64,000 bases of DNA from Gammaproteobacteria bacterium (GCA_028820325.1 JAPPJO010000088.1:310001-374000), one strand, 5' to 3'; positions 1-9,100 are shown, numbered from the stretch's first letter. Notes: generated from the letters alone by a model not told the origin. A program made the numbers and translations.

Positions 1-470
1 CCCGCCCTCACCACCACTCCGCCGAGGATTTCCGGGTGGACACGGAAGTGGGGAATCGCGGTCCGGCCCAGCAGCTGCGAGAGCCGGACGGCAACGCTCT
101 TCTGCGCCGCGCCGTCGAGCGCGCGCGCCACGGTCACCTCGACGTGAACCCGCTTGTGGTGTTCGTCCAGCAGCTCGTTGTAGCTGAGCGCGATCTGCTC
201 GAGCAGCGCCTGCCTGCGCTTGTCGACCGTGACCAGCACGAAGCTGAGAAAGCGTCCCGGGACGCGACCCTCGAGCGCGGAGCGCAAGACCGCCTTCTTG
301 TCCGCGGCAGCGATGCGCGGCGTGGCCAGGAAGTTTCGCAACCCGGGGCTCTCGTTGAGGGTTCCGACCAGGGCAGCCAGCGCGTCCTGGTACGCCTCGA
401 CCCCCTCGTGACGCTCCGCCAGCGCGAAGAGGGTCTCCGCGTAGTTCCTGGCGACGGTTTCCTCTCTCAC
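1..470 (-). CDS. atpH: ATP synthase F1 delta subunit, C-terminus cut off by the window
   Basis: This encodes the delta (OSCP-like) subunit, the peripheral-stalk protein that ties the b subunits to the top of the F1 head. The visible 156 codons begin [19 protein letters not shown], matching the family's N-terminal helical domain (ARxYAxALFxLA), and continue through a KKAVLRSAL stretch to a C-terminal strand region containing GGVVVRAG. The GTG start (470-468) overlaps the atpF TGA as GTGA, a normal translational-coupling overlap in this operon. The gene runs off the left edge, so only the last few residues are missing relative to the usual ~180. No in-frame ATG lies near the start, so GTG is the best choice. 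Confidence 0.93.
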   Translation of the reverse strand, partial: MREETVARNYAETLFALAERHEGVEAYQDALAALVGTLNESPGLRNFLATPRIAAADKKAVLRSALEGRVPGRFLSFVLVTVDKRRQALLEQIALSYNELLDEHHKRVHVEVTVARALDGAAQKSVAVRLSQLLGRTAIPHFRVHPEILGGVVVRA

Positions 471-1051
471 GCGTCGCGCCTCTTGCCGATGGCGGAGAGC
501 GACGACAGGTAGTTGTTCACCAGTTCGCGGTCCTCCGGCGCATCCAGACGCTGCCGGACCAGCCTGGACGCAGCCGCGAGGGCGAGGCCCACGGTCTCCT
601 TGCGGATCGCCTCCAGCACCGCGTCCCGCTCCACCTCGATCTCGCGCCGGGCGCGCTGAACGATGGCCGCGCTCTCCTGCCGCGCCTTCGCTTCCAGTTC
701 TCTCCCGAGGCCCGCCGCAGCCTCCTTCGCCTCGGCGATGATGTGCTGCGCCTCGTGGCGCGCCTCGCGCAATTGCAGCCTGTGCTCGTCGAGCGCGTCG
801 GACGCTTCCTTGCGCAGCCGCGTGGCGTCGTCGATGGAGCTCTGGATGTTCCGTTCCCGGGTCTCGAGCGCATTCAGGATCGGACCCCAGGCGAATTTGG
901 CGAGGAGCAGAAGCAGGATCAGGAAGACGATCAGCGCCCACAGGCTCAGGCCGGTGTTGATGTCGAAAAGCCCCATCTCTTCCTGAGCCAGGAGGGATGC
1001 GGGAAGGGCGTTGAGTGCTGCCGCCGCGGCAGCCGCCGATAGTGCTCTCAT
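467..1051 (-). CDS. atpF: ATP synthase Fo b subunit
   Basis: The b subunit is the membrane-anchored peripheral stalk of the F-type ATP synthase. The 194-residue product has an N-terminal hydrophobic stretch resembling a signal sequence (residues 1-22, ending LLAQEE), then a membrane helix at about 36-55 ([21 protein letters not shown]) followed by a long charged coiled coil (about 60-165). The [14 protein letters not shown] segment is the family's conserved juxtamembrane region. The extra hydrophobic N-terminus is longer than in E. coli b (156 residues) and may be a cleaved signal peptide, which occurs in some b subunits. It lies between atpE and atpH and overlaps atpH by 4 bp. Confidence 0.95.
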   Translation of the reverse strand: MRALSAAAAAAALNALPASLLAQEEMGLFDINTGLSLWALIVFLILLLLLAKFAWGPILNALETRERNIQSSIDDATRLRKEASDALDEHRLQLREARHEAQHIIAEAKEAAAGLGRELEAKARQESAAIVQRARREIEVERDAVLEAIRKETVGLALAAASRLVRQRLDAPEDRELVNNYLSSLSAIGKRRDA

Positions 1052-1146
1052 AATCGTGACACCAGGGTTCCCGGACGGACCCCCGAACCCGGCGGGATGT
1101 GGGATCCGGCGTGGGTGAAGGACACGCCCGGGGGGACGGTTTCTGG

Positions 1147-1491
<345 letters not shown>

Positions 1492-2397
1492 TCAGTGGGC
1501 GTGGCGGATCAGGCCGATGAAGACGGCCGAGAGCATGGCGAAGATGTAGGCCTGCAGGAAGGCCACGAACAACTCGAGGACCATCATCAGCGTGGTGGCC
1601 GTCACGGAAGCGCCGGCGACCGCCCATCTTGCGAAGGTGAGCTGCGCGAAGATGAAGATGAGGCCCAGGAGAGAGAAAATGAGCGTGTGTCCCGCCGTCA
1701 TGTTGGCGAAGAGACGGACGGCGAGGGCGAAGGGCTTGGTCAGCTTGCTCACCACCTCGACCGGGATCATGACCAGCAGCATGACCGGCTTCATCCACCC
1801 GGGAATGCCGGCGGGGACGAAGAAGATGGTGCGCGCATAGCCGGCGGGACCGAGGGCACGGAATCCGGACACTTCGACCACAAGGAAGGTGACGATCGCG
1901 AGCACCGCGGTAACGGAGATGTTTCCCGTCGCCGAAGCCCCCCAGGGGACCAGCCCAAGGAGGTTCATGGTGAGGATGAAGAAAAAGAGCGTCAGAATGA
2001 AGGACGTGTACTTGTCGGCGCCCTCGCCGATGTTCTTGCGCACCACCTCGTCCCGGAAGTAGAGCACCAGCGCTTCGATCGCGTTCGCGAACCCCGAGGG
2101 TGCCTCGTGTACCTTGCGCCGCCGCGCGGTGCGGCCGACCAACGTGAACAGCAACCCGCAGATCACCGCCGCCAGCAAGAGGAACACGACGTGTTTGGTG
2201 GGCGACAGGTTGACCGCGAGGGGCCCGAGGTGGAGGGGCTCCCACTCCGGCAGATGCCACACCGCACCGAGCGGACCTTCGATTTCGTGGGCATCCACGA
2301 TGTGGTGCATCAGGGTGCCGCCGAGATCCAGCCCTTCGCCCTCCGCCCCGTGGGCGGGCGCACCGTGCCCCTCCTGCAGCAGCGCGGCCGCGATCAT
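1492..2397 (-). CDS. atpB: ATP synthase Fo a subunit
   Basis: Subunit a forms the two ion half-channels next to the c ring. The 301-residue product has a His-rich N-terminal tail, then several membrane helices. The essential arginine is R228 in [17 protein letters not shown], and the downstream [15 protein letters not shown] helix is the family's conserved last membrane segment. The N-terminal ~65 residues before the first helix ([17 protein letters not shown]) are longer than in E. coli, as in many non-proteobacterial versions. It is followed by atpE with a gap of 105 bases and preceded by the atpI-like gene with a 13-base gap, so it belongs to one operon. Confidence 0.96.
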   Translation of the reverse strand: MIAAALLQEGHGAPAHGAEGEGLDLGGTLMHHIVDAHEIEGPLGAVWHLPEWEPLHLGPLAVNLSPTKHVVFLLLAAVICGLLFTLVGRTARRRKVHEAPSGFANAIEALVLYFRDEVVRKNIGEGADKYTSFILTLFFFILTMNLLGLVPWGASATGNISVTAVLAIVTFLVVEVSGFRALGPAGYARTIFFVPAGIPGWMKPVMLLVMIPVEVVSKLTKPFALAVRLFANMTAGHTLIFSLLGLIFIFAQLTFARWAVAGASVTATTLMMVLELFVAFLQAYIFAMLSAVFIGLIRHAH

Positions 2398-2410
2398 GCG
2401 GTCTCCCCCA

Positions 2411-2782
2411 TCAGGCCGCTTCCGCCGCGGACCGCATGCGGGCGGCGAGGAAGACGGGTTCGAGCATCAGAAGCACGAAGAAGAATGCCGCGCACCCCAG
2501 CAGGGTGGTGACGGGGGAAAGAGCCGGCAGCAGCGTCACCGCCAGCCCCACGGCGACTACGGTCGCCATGCGAACGACCGCGGCGCCGATCCAGACGACC
2601 AGCCCCTCGGCGGGCCGTACCGCGTGCTTGCAGAGCAGGGCGAAGGCCGCCACCTGAACCGGAAACGTGATGGCGGCCGCGGCCAGGAGGCCGGCCCTGC
2701 CGGGGCCGTCGAGCCAGGGGAACATCACGCCGTTTGCGGCGGCCAGGATGGCGAGGGCCGCCCCCGCGTACTTGAGCGTCAT
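2411..2782 (-). CDS. Small membrane protein of the atp operon, AtpI-like
   Basis: This encodes a 123-residue protein with about four hydrophobic segments (residues about 4-20, 30-52, 60-85 and 92-114), starting MTLKYAGAALAILAAANG. Position between atpZ and atpB and the four-helix layout are those of AtpI (the Fo accessory protein sometimes annotated as ATP synthase subunit I), which helps c-ring assembly or magnesium handling in some bacteria. Sequence identity to AtpI is too low to judge by eye, so the call rests mainly on context and topology. The ATG at 2782 overlaps the atpZ stop by 4 bp. Confidence 0.7.
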   Translation of the reverse strand: MTLKYAGAALAILAAANGVMFPWLDGPGRAGLLAAAAITFPVQVAAFALLCKHAVRPAEGLVVWIGAAVVRMATVVAVGLAVTLLPALSPVTTLLGCAAFFFVLLMLEPVFLAARMRSAAEAA

Positions 2783-3051
2783 CGCTCGTGTTCTTCCCGT
2801 TCTCTCTGCCGGCGTGGTTCCAGGACGACGTGGTAGTAGAGGCTGTACAAGCCCGCGGCCGCTCCGACGAAGGCGCCCAGGACGGTGAACACCGGCACCG
2901 TCCCCAGCCGGTTGTCCAGCCACCAGCCCACCCACAGGAACAGCCCGGTCGCGAGCGCCAGGGTCAGCCCCTGGCCCGCAACGCGGGCTGCATCTGCCCG
3001 AGGATTCCACGGATCTCCTGCCGGAGCTCGCGGGGGCTTTTCGTCGCCCAC
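2779..3051 (-). CDS. atpZ: AtpZ-type F1Fo ATPase accessory protein
   Basis: A 90-residue protein with two membrane helices (about 26-48 and 53-74) separated by a short turn with DNRLGTVPVFTVLGAFVGAAAG. The GxxLDxxxGTxPxFTxxGxxxGxxxG pattern is characteristic of the AtpZ/AtpI small-subunit family, proposed to assist magnesium/calcium transport or c-ring assembly (family knowledge). It is the first gene of the atp operon here and is translationally coupled to the next gene by ATGA. The charged C-terminal tail (RRQREREEHER) is cytoplasmic by the positive-inside rule. Confidence 0.85.
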   Translation of the reverse strand: MGDEKPPRAPAGDPWNPRADAARVAGQGLTLALATGLFLWVGWWLDNRLGTVPVFTVLGAFVGAAAGLYSLYYHVVLEPRRQREREEHER

Positions 3052-3366
3052 CTGATCAACCTCCCACCGGTGCGATCCTGCCCCGGAAACAGCCGACAGA
3101 AGCTAGAAGGTTGGCGCATCCGGCGCAACCTCCGGAACGCCCCGTTTTCGCTGGTCCGGGAAGCACGCGCGGGCACCCCTTTTTCCACAGCGGCGGCTGG
3201 CGCAAGGGGGGCCGGTGCCCGTACCTTCGGCATCGCTCGGCGCGAGCCGGGATCCTGTCCCGATAATCGGTTTATTCTCGCTAGGCTTGCGGAATCTGCG
3301 ATCCCCGCGGATGCGAGGGGCATCCGCCGCCCGTTCCTCGATTCGAACCCGGAGCTGCAGCCTCAC
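3052..3366. promoter_or_regulatory. Divergent intergenic region between atpZ and the moxR-like gene
   Basis: These 315 bases separate the start of the atp operon (minus) from the MoxR gene (plus) and must hold promoters for both. The only locally AT-enriched patch is around 3260-3285, where GATAAT (3262-3267) could be a plus-strand minus-10 box, but no convincing minus-35 partner is visible. No open frame with recognisable protein similarity is present. Confidence 0.4.
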
Positions 3367-4383
3367 ATGAGAACGCTCGAGAACACGATGGTGGACGATC
3401 GGGATCTGCTGTTGCTCGATCGGGTCGGCACGGTCACGCAGGCGCTGCGGAACGAAGTCGCGAAGCGCATCGTGGGTCAGGAGGCGATCGTGGGCGGGCT
3501 TCTCACGGCCCTGCTTGCCAACGGACACGTTCTCCTGGTGGGCGTGCCGGGACTCGCGAAGACGCTGCTGGTGTCGACCCTCGCCGACGCCCTCGACCTG
3601 GAGTTCGGCCGCGTCCAGTTCACGCCCGATCTGATGCCCACGGACATCACCGGCACCGAGGTGATCGAGGAGGACCGGACTTCCGGGCGGCGGGTGTTCC
3701 GCTTCGTGCGCGGACCCATTTTCGCCAACGTGGTGCTCGCGGACGAGATCAACCGGGCACCGCCGAAGACCCAGGCGGCGCTCTTGCAGGCCATGCAGGA
3801 ACGGGCGGTCACGGCATCGGGCGAAACCATGCCCCTCGCTCCTCCGTTCTTCGTGCTGGCGACACAGAATCCCATCGAGCAGGAGGGCACGTATCCTCTT
3901 CCGGAAGCGCAGCTTGACCGCTTCATGCTCGAGCTGCGGATCGGCTATCCCGATCAGCGGGAGGAGGAAGAGATCGCCATGAGGACCACCGGCGCCGACG
4001 ACGGCCTCATCTCGCCCGTCGTTGCCGCGGGAGAGCTGATCGAGCTCCAGAACCTGGTGCGGCGCGTGCCCGCTTCGCCGGCGCTCATCTCCTTCGCGGT
4101 CCGTCTCGCGCGCGCCACCCGCCCCTCTCCGGACGCGCCGGCGGTCACAAGGAAGTACGTGAGCTGGGGAGCCGGGCCGCGCGCCTCCCAGTTTCTCGTG
4201 CTGGGCGCCAAGGCGCGCGCCGCGATGAACGGCGAGGCAATGCCGTCGATCGACGACGTGAGCGCCGTGGCGGCCGACGTGCTGGCGCATCGCCTGGTGC
4301 TGAACTTCGAGGCGGAAGCCGACGGCCGCGGCACGCACGACATCATTCGCGAGCTGCTTGAGGAGAGCCGCCAGTGGAGGTAG
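3367..4383 (+). CDS. MoxR-family AAA+ ATPase
   Basis: MoxR ATPases are cytoplasmic chaperone-like AAA+ proteins that act with von Willebrand factor-domain partners to mature protein complexes. The 338-residue product has Walker A at residues 59-66 (GVPGLAKT), a Walker B/sensor region VVLADEINRAPPKTQAALLQAM, the family signature FVLATQNPIEQEGTYPLPEAQLDRFML, and a C-terminal lid (ASQFLVLGAKARAA). ATG 3367 was chosen because it starts the conserved helical N-terminus; ATG 3388 is possible. The usual DUF58 and VWA partner genes do not follow; the next gene is a CNNM-type protein, so its substrate is unclear. Confidence 0.93.
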   Translation: MRTLENTMVDDRDLLLLDRVGTVTQALRNEVAKRIVGQEAIVGGLLTALLANGHVLLVGVPGLAKTLLVSTLADALDLEFGRVQFTPDLMPTDITGTEVIEEDRTSGRRVFRFVRGPIFANVVLADEINRAPPKTQAALLQAMQERAVTASGETMPLAPPFFVLATQNPIEQEGTYPLPEAQLDRFMLELRIGYPDQREEEEIAMRTTGADDGLISPVVAAGELIELQNLVRRVPASPALISFAVRLARATRPSPDAPAVTRKYVSWGAGPRASQFLVLGAKARAAMNGEAMPSIDDVSAVAADVLAHRLVLNFEAEADGRGTHDIIRELLEESRQWR

Positions 4384-4483
4384 ATCCCAGCAGTACCAGC
4401 GCTTCCGAGCCTCCGTCAGGCCGGCGGAGCCGGCCCGCGCGGGTCGGATCGGCGGCCGGTTTCCCGTGGACGGGAGACCTCCC

Positions 4484-5734
4484 TTGACTACGATCCTGCT
4501 GGGTCTCGGGCTCCTGCTGGTGGTCGGGTCGGCGCTCCTGACCGCGGCCCAGACCGCGTGCGTCACGGTGGGTGAATCGCGCATCCGCACGCTCGTGGAC
4601 GAGGGGTTCCAGGAGGCCGACAAGCTGTCGCGGCTGCGGGAGGAGCCGGGGCGGTTCCTGGACTCCTACGTGCTCTTCGACACGGTATTCAACGCGGGTG
4701 CCGCCGCGCTGTGGGTGGGAGCGTCCGCCCGGGTCGGGGCAGGATCCCTGGTGATTTCCGCCGTCGTGGCCGTCGGCATGGTTCTGGTCTCGGGAGAGCT
4801 GGTGCCGCGGGCCGTGGCCCAGGCCAGGCCGGTTCGCCTGGCGCTTCTCGGCGCGCCCGCGTTGCTCCTGCTCGAACGGCTCTCGCGTCCGCTCCTCTAC
4901 CCGGTGCGGCGATTCGCTCGTTACTGGATCCACCGGCCGGGCGATGAAGGCCGTTCGGCCCAGGAGCGCGAGGTGAGCGAACTGGCCGAACTGGGTCAGG
5001 AGGAAGGCGTCGTGATGCCCGAGGAGCACGAACTGGCGGAACGGGCCTTTCGCCTGGACGAGACCACGGCCGGGGACGTGATGACGCCACGCGTGTCCAT
5101 CTTCGCCTGGAGCGACTCGCTGACCCTCGGCGACATCATCGAACAACTGCCCGAGGTGCCGTACTCGCGGGTGCCGGTGTACGGCGACTCGATCGACGAC
5201 GTTACCGGCATTCTCTATGTGCGCGAAGCCTATGCCGCCCACTCCGGCGGGCAGGCGAACGAACGGTTGTCGGAGCTCTCGCGCGAGCCCTTCTTCGTCC
5301 CCGGATCCCTGCCTCTGACGCGCCTGCTGCGGGACTTCCAGAGCCGGCGCATCCACATGGGCATCGTGGCCGACGAGTTCGGGGGCACCGATGGTCTCGT
5401 AACCCTGGAGGACCTGCTCGAGGAGCTGGTCGGCGAGATCGTCGACGAAACCGATCCCGCGTCCGAGGCCATCGTGCGCGTCTCGCGCACGGAAGCGATC
5501 GTCGAGGGTTCCACGGAACTGCGCGAGATCAACTACGCGATGAACGTCTCCCTGCCCCACCTGGAGCACCGCTCGCTGAACGGGTTTCTGGTGGAAAGGC
5601 TGGGCCACGTGCCCGCCCCGGACGAGGTTGTGGTGGTGGCGGGCGTCGATATCCGGATCGTGGAGGCCTCCGAAACCCAGATCCTGCGCGCACGGCTGCG
5701 CAAGGTGCCCTCTCCCGGGGGCGAGGGCGAATAG
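4484..5734 (+). CDS. CNNM/CorC-type membrane protein with CBS pair
   Basis: About 416 residues from a TTG start preceded by a GGGAGA sequence. The order is a DUF21 transmembrane region (about 1-150, several hydrophobic stretches and VSGELVPRAVAQARP, the counterpart of the family's GExxPKxxA motif), a CBS pair (about 190-310; DVMTPRVSIFAW and MGIVADEFGGTDGLVTLEDLLEELVGEI), and a C-terminal CorC/HlyC domain (about 325-410). Such proteins are linked to magnesium or other divalent-cation efflux or resistance; the hemolysin name is historical. Longer starts exist upstream, but they would add an Arg/Pro-rich segment unlike the family. The next gene begins 5 bases downstream. Confidence 0.88.
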   Translation: MTTILLGLGLLLVVGSALLTAAQTACVTVGESRIRTLVDEGFQEADKLSRLREEPGRFLDSYVLFDTVFNAGAAALWVGASARVGAGSLVISAVVAVGMVLVSGELVPRAVAQARPVRLALLGAPALLLLERLSRPLLYPVRRFARYWIHRPGDEGRSAQEREVSELAELGQEEGVVMPEEHELAERAFRLDETTAGDVMTPRVSIFAWSDSLTLGDIIEQLPEVPYSRVPVYGDSIDDVTGILYVREAYAAHSGGQANERLSELSREPFFVPGSLPLTRLLRDFQSRRIHMGIVADEFGGTDGLVTLEDLLEELVGEIVDETDPASEAIVRVSRTEAIVEGSTELREINYAMNVSLPHLEHRSLNGFLVERLGHVPAPDEVVVVAGVDIRIVEASETQILRARLRKVPSPGGEGE

Positions 5735-5738
5735 GGGA

Positions 5739-6269
5739 ATGGCGTTGATTCTGTCCTTCAACGGGCACACCCCCAAGGTCGCCGAGAGCGCCTTCCTGGC
5801 TCCCACGGCGGTCCTCATCGGCGACGTTACGGTGGGAGAGGAGGCCAGCATCTGGTTCGGCGCGGTGCTGCGGGGGGACAATCCGGAGCACGGCGTCGTC
5901 ATCGGCGCACGCAGCAACATCCAGGAAAACTGCGTGGTGCACGTGGGCCACTGGGGGCCCACGGTGGTTGGCGAGGACGTAACCGTCGGCCACGGCGCGA
6001 AGTTCGAGAGCTGCGAGATCGGCGACAACACGGTCGTGGGCATGAACGCCGTCATCCTGCAGGGGGCGCGGGTGGGCGCGGGCTGCGTCCTGGCGGCGGG
6101 AACCGTCGTGCTCGAGGACGCCGACATCCCCGCGCACAGCCTGGTCGCGGGCGTGCCCGGGCGGATCAGGAAGACCCTTGAGGGGGCGTCGGCGCGCTGG
6201 GTGGAAGGAGGAGGCAGCCACTACGTGCGGCTGTCGCGGCGGTACATGGAGGAGCTGGGCCTCAAGTGA
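5739..6269 (+). CDS. Gamma-carbonic-anhydrase-like hexapeptide-repeat protein
   Basis: A 176-residue left-handed beta-helix protein with clear hexapeptide repeats (VLIGDVTVGEEASIWFGAVL onward) and the family sequence RGDNPEHGVVIGARSNIQENCVVHV. Gamma carbonic anhydrases bind a metal with three histidines. H68 (CVVHV) and H85 (VTVGHG) are present, but the third position, normally the His of LHGC, is Glu (E90 in KFESCEIGD). The protein may therefore bind metal differently, or be a non-CA relative (PaaY/YrdA-type acyltransferase fold). The stop overlaps the convergent prepilin peptidase stop by 8 bp. A ribosome site AGGGGAA precedes the ATG. Confidence 0.87.
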   Translation: MALILSFNGHTPKVAESAFLAPTAVLIGDVTVGEEASIWFGAVLRGDNPEHGVVIGARSNIQENCVVHVGHWGPTVVGEDVTVGHGAKFESCEIGDNTVVGMNAVILQGARVGAGCVLAAGTVVLEDADIPAHSLVAGVPGRIRKTLEGASARWVEGGGSHYVRLSRRYMEELGLK

Positions 6270-7311
6270 GCCCGGACAGCCGCAGATACCAGGCGAGGAG
6301 GGCGTCACCCCACCACAGGGTGATGGTGGCGCCGACCGCCAGGAACACGCCGAGGGGAACCAGGTGGCGGGTTCTCAGCAGCAGCCGCAGCTTGAGGTAG
6401 GCCAGGATACCCGCGAGGGCTGCCAGGAATACGGTCAGAACCGCGCCCCACGGGCCGGTGAACGAACCCACCAGCGCCATCATCTTGACGTCGCCTCCTC
6501 CCAGCACGGCTCCCGGGGTCACGGGCGCGGTGGAGTCCGCGTCCTCGCCCAATCCCTCCACCCAGGCGACCAGGACGGCCAATCCGGCCGCGCAGGCCGC
6601 CACCGCCACAGCTACGCCGACCGGCCCGAACCACCATCCGACCAGCACCATCACCGGAAGGGTCGGCAGCAGCGCCGCCAGCTGGCCGCGCGGCCTCGCC
6701 AGGACGCGCACCCCCCGTGCGCCACGAGCCCGCCGGCGGCCCCGGGCGTGTTCCCGGCCGGCCTCCTCCAGCCGGCCGGGACGAGCGCGCGCGAGCACCC
6801 AGGTGCCCGCCGCGCCCACCAGCCACATCCCCCCGAACCCCACCACCACCCCCGTGGTCGCACTGCCGGGAGCGATTCCTCCCGGCGCGAGCGAGAGCGC
6901 CAGGCCCGCCGCCGCGCCGCCCAGGGAGAACTGGTCGGGGATCAGGTAGAAGCGCGCGTCGGTGAGCGCGATGCCCAGCAGGACGAGCAGGAAGAAGGCG
7001 GCGGCGGCCGCCTCCAGGCTCATACCGCGGGTCAGGACGACGAGCACGCAGATTGCGGCGCCGGCCGTCTCCACCAGCGGATACGACAGGGAGACGCGGG
7101 CACCGCACTTTCTGCAGCGGCCGCGCAGCAGGGACCAGTTCACCACCGGGATCTGGTCGTACCAGCGGATCGGCGCCGAGCACGCCGGGCACGCCGAGCG
7201 CGGCCCCACAACCGAACCACCGCGCGGCCAGCGCGCCACGCAGACGTTGAGGAAAGACCCGAGCGCCAGGCCGACCAGCCCGACAAGGGCGAGCACTACC
7301 GGATCGGTCAT
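6262..7311 (-). CDS. pilD: Prepilin peptidase / N-methyltransferase (type IV pilus)
   Basis: This inner-membrane aspartyl protease cleaves the leader peptide of type IV prepilins and methylates the new N-terminus. The 349-residue product opens GSFLNVCVARWPR, has a zinc-type pair of CxxC motifs (C41/C44 and C66/C69) in the cytoplasmic methyltransferase-associated domain, and carries both catalytic aspartates: D118 in LTDARFYLIPD and D274 in GGGDVKMMALVGSF. Residues about 178-210 are an unusually Arg-rich cytoplasmic loop that makes it longer than typical PilD (about 290). It would process the pilin-like proteins encoded at 38409-41062. The start overlaps the upstream methyltransferase stop by 4 bp. 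Confidence 0.95.
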   Translation of the reverse strand: MTDPVVLALVGLVGLALGSFLNVCVARWPRGGSVVGPRSACPACSAPIRWYDQIPVVNWSLLRGRCRKCGARVSLSYPLVETAGAAICVLVVLTRGMSLEAAAAAFFLLVLLGIALTDARFYLIPDQFSLGGAAAGLALSLAPGGIAPGSATTGVVVGFGGMWLVGAAGTWVLARARPGRLEEAGREHARGRRRARGARGVRVLARPRGQLAALLPTLPVMVLVGWWFGPVGVAVAVAACAAGLAVLVAWVEGLGEDADSTAPVTPGAVLGGGDVKMMALVGSFTGPWGAVLTVFLAALAGILAYLKLRLLLRTRHLVPLGVFLAVGATITLWWGDALLAWYLRLSGLT

Positions 7312-8090
7312 CGGCGCGTAAGCGCGTAGAGCACGATCGCGCCCGCGACCGCCGCGTTGAGCGAATCGGCCGCCCCGGCCATGGGCACCGCTGCCCAAGC
7401 GTTCGCCGCCTCGCGGATCTCCGCGCGCACACCCCCGCCCTCGTTGCCGACCACCAGCATCCACGGCGGCTTGACGGAGAGGCTGGCCGCGTCCCGTCCG
7501 GCGGCGTCCGCCACGATCACCTGCGCGCCGGCGGCCCGGGCGCTCACCTCGGTCCACGGAGCGCGCACCACCGAAATGCGGAACACGCTCCCGGCCGAGG
7601 CTCGCACCGCTCTGGCGTTCCAGGGATCCACCGTCCCGTCGAGAGCAATCACGCCCGTGAGGTCAAACGCGCGCGCCGTACGCACCAGAGTACCCAGGTT
7701 GCCCGGATCCTGGATGCCGTCCAGCGCCAAGAGGCGGGCCTCCGTAGCGGCGGCCGTCGCCAGCGTGGTCGACGGCTCCTCGCAAACCAGCAGGATGCCC
7801 TGGGGGCTGGAGGTCGCGGACAAGGCCGCCATCTCGCGCTCCCCCACCCAGTCCGGCGTCAGCCCCCTCGCCTCCAGTTCCGCGAGCAGTTCCTCGCCGG
7901 CGGACGAGCGCGTAAGCGCGCGCGAACATACCACGAAGCGCACGACCACCCCGGAGGCGAGTGCCTCGGCGGCCGCGCGCACCCCTTCCACCAGCACAAA
8001 CCCCTCGCGGACACGCCCCCGGGCGCTCCCGAGCCGCGCCAGCATCCGCGTCCTGCGCTTGCTCAGCACCCGCTGGCGGGAACCCGTCAC
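7308..8090 (-). CDS. SpoU/TrmH-family RNA 2'-O-methyltransferase
   Basis: A 260-residue SPOUT methyltransferase. An N-terminal substrate-binding domain (RRTRMLARLGSARGRVREGFVLVEGVRAAAEAL) precedes the SPOUT catalytic domain with its three motifs: LDGIQDPGNLGTLVRTARAF (motif 1), WMLVVGNEGGGVR (motif 2) and VPMAGAADSLNAAVAGAIVLY (motif 3). It likely 2'-O-methylates rRNA or tRNA using S-adenosylmethionine; the exact RNA target (RlmB-like, TsnR-like or YsgA-like) cannot be read off. The GTG start at 8090 fits the family N-terminus. It is co-transcribed with pilD through a 4-bp overlap, an unusual pairing but one that shares only the promoter. Confidence 0.92.
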   Translation of the reverse strand: MTGSRQRVLSKRRTRMLARLGSARGRVREGFVLVEGVRAAAEALASGVVVRFVVCSRALTRSSAGEELLAELEARGLTPDWVGEREMAALSATSSPQGILLVCEEPSTTLATAAATEARLLALDGIQDPGNLGTLVRTARAFDLTGVIALDGTVDPWNARAVRASAGSVFRISVVRAPWTEVSARAAGAQVIVADAAGRDAASLSVKPPWMLVVGNEGGGVRAEIREAANAWAAVPMAGAADSLNAAVAGAIVLYALTRR

Positions 8091-8132
8091 GTCAACGCCT
8101 CACCGGCGCAGGGATCGCTCATCGTTCTCCGC

Positions 8133-8192
8133 CTGCTCACGCCTCTCTCCCTCTGCTCATCCCCTCTCCACGCTGCTCATCCCTCCCCAAGG
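8133..8192. repeat. Three tandem 20-bp repeats between the methyltransferase gene and thiD
   Basis: The core CTGCTCA(C/T) recurs at 8133, 8153 and 8173, exactly 20 bp apart, each followed by a pyrimidine-rich tail (CCTCTC or similar). A weaker GCTCAT occurs at 8117. The block lies 43 bases before the divergent GTG start of the methyltransferase gene and 70 bases before the thiD start. It could be an operator or simple slippage; I do not recognise it. Confidence 0.6.
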
Positions 8193-8263
8193 GGATTATC
8201 TTTGCCTGCGCCGGCCTCGGGGCCGCGCCACGGCCCCCCGTAGTCGACCCACGCCACCGTCCC

Positions 8264-9094
8264 ATGCCCACTGCACCAGAAACAGGCCCCGGCTCGCTGC
8301 CGGTCGCACTCACCATAGCGGGAAGCGACTCCGGCGGCGGCGCGGGCATTCAGGCGGATCTCAAGACCTTCCACGCCTTCGGTGTGTTCGGCACCTCGGC
8401 GGTGACCGCCATCACCGCCCAGAACACCCTCGGGGTGACGGCAGTCCACCCCGTTCCGGCGGAGGTGGTGCGCGCGCAGATCGACGCGGTCGCCGCGGAT
8501 CTTCATCCACGCGCCCTCAAGACCGGCATGCTGGCAACCGGCGAACTGGTCGACACCGTCGCCGAGGCCATCGCCGCCCACCAACTGCGCGCCTTCGTGA
8601 TGGACCCGGTCATGGTCGCCGCCAGCGGTCATCGCCTGCTCCAACCCGACGCCGAAGCCACGCTGGCCCGCCGCCTGGTCCCGCTGGCCGCGCTGGTGAC
8701 GCCCAACCTGCACGAGGCGGAGTTGCTCACCGGCCAGGAGGTCGCATCGCTCGCGGCGATGAAGGCGGCGGCCCGGCACCTGGTCAAGATGGGGTCGCGC
8801 GCGGCGCTGGTGAAGGGCGGCCACCTGCCCTCCGGTGAGGCTGCGGACGTGTTCTGGGACGGGAATGAGGAGCGCATCTGGCGCCGCCCGCGCATCGCGA
8901 CCCGTCACGTGCACGGCACCGGTTGCACGCTTTCCGCAGCTGTGGCCGCCGGCCTGGCGCGCGGAGCACCGCTCCCGTGTGCCGTGGACGCAGCCATCGA
9001 CTTCGTCGCGCGCGCGATCGCCTCCGCGCCGGGACTGGGGGCGGGGGGCGGCCCCATCAACCACTTCGCCGGGCCGCGCACCGGCCGCGACTGA
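8264..9094 (+). CDS. thiD: Hydroxymethylpyrimidine (phosphate) kinase
   Basis: ThiD phosphorylates 4-amino-5-hydroxymethyl-2-methylpyrimidine and its phosphate for thiamine synthesis. The 276-residue product has the ribokinase-fold signature LTIAGSDSGGGAGIQADLKTFHAFGVFG at the N-terminus, MDPVMVAASGHRLL in the middle, VTPNLHEAELLTG, and the C-terminal catalytic motif HGTGCTLSAAVAAGLA with its Asp/Cys region. Length is typical. No other thiamine gene is nearby and no TPP riboswitch could be recognised in the 173-base leader. ATG 8264 begins exactly at the short leader before the conserved motif; the longer open frame upstream is pyrimidine-rich and unlikely coding. Confidence 0.96.
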   Translation: MPTAPETGPGSLPVALTIAGSDSGGGAGIQADLKTFHAFGVFGTSAVTAITAQNTLGVTAVHPVPAEVVRAQIDAVAADLHPRALKTGMLATGELVDTVAEAIAAHQLRAFVMDPVMVAASGHRLLQPDAEATLARRLVPLAALVTPNLHEAELLTGQEVASLAAMKAAARHLVKMGSRAALVKGGHLPSGEAADVFWDGNEERIWRRPRIATRHVHGTGCTLSAAVAAGLARGAPLPCAVDAAIDFVARAIASAPGLGAGGGPINHFAGPRTGRD

Positions 9095-9100
9095 GTTCCG

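Noticed and set aside
8091..8263. TPP riboswitch before thiD
   Set aside because: The conserved CUGAGA and related helices of the THI element are not visible in the leader; the repeated pyrimidine-rich units dominate instead.
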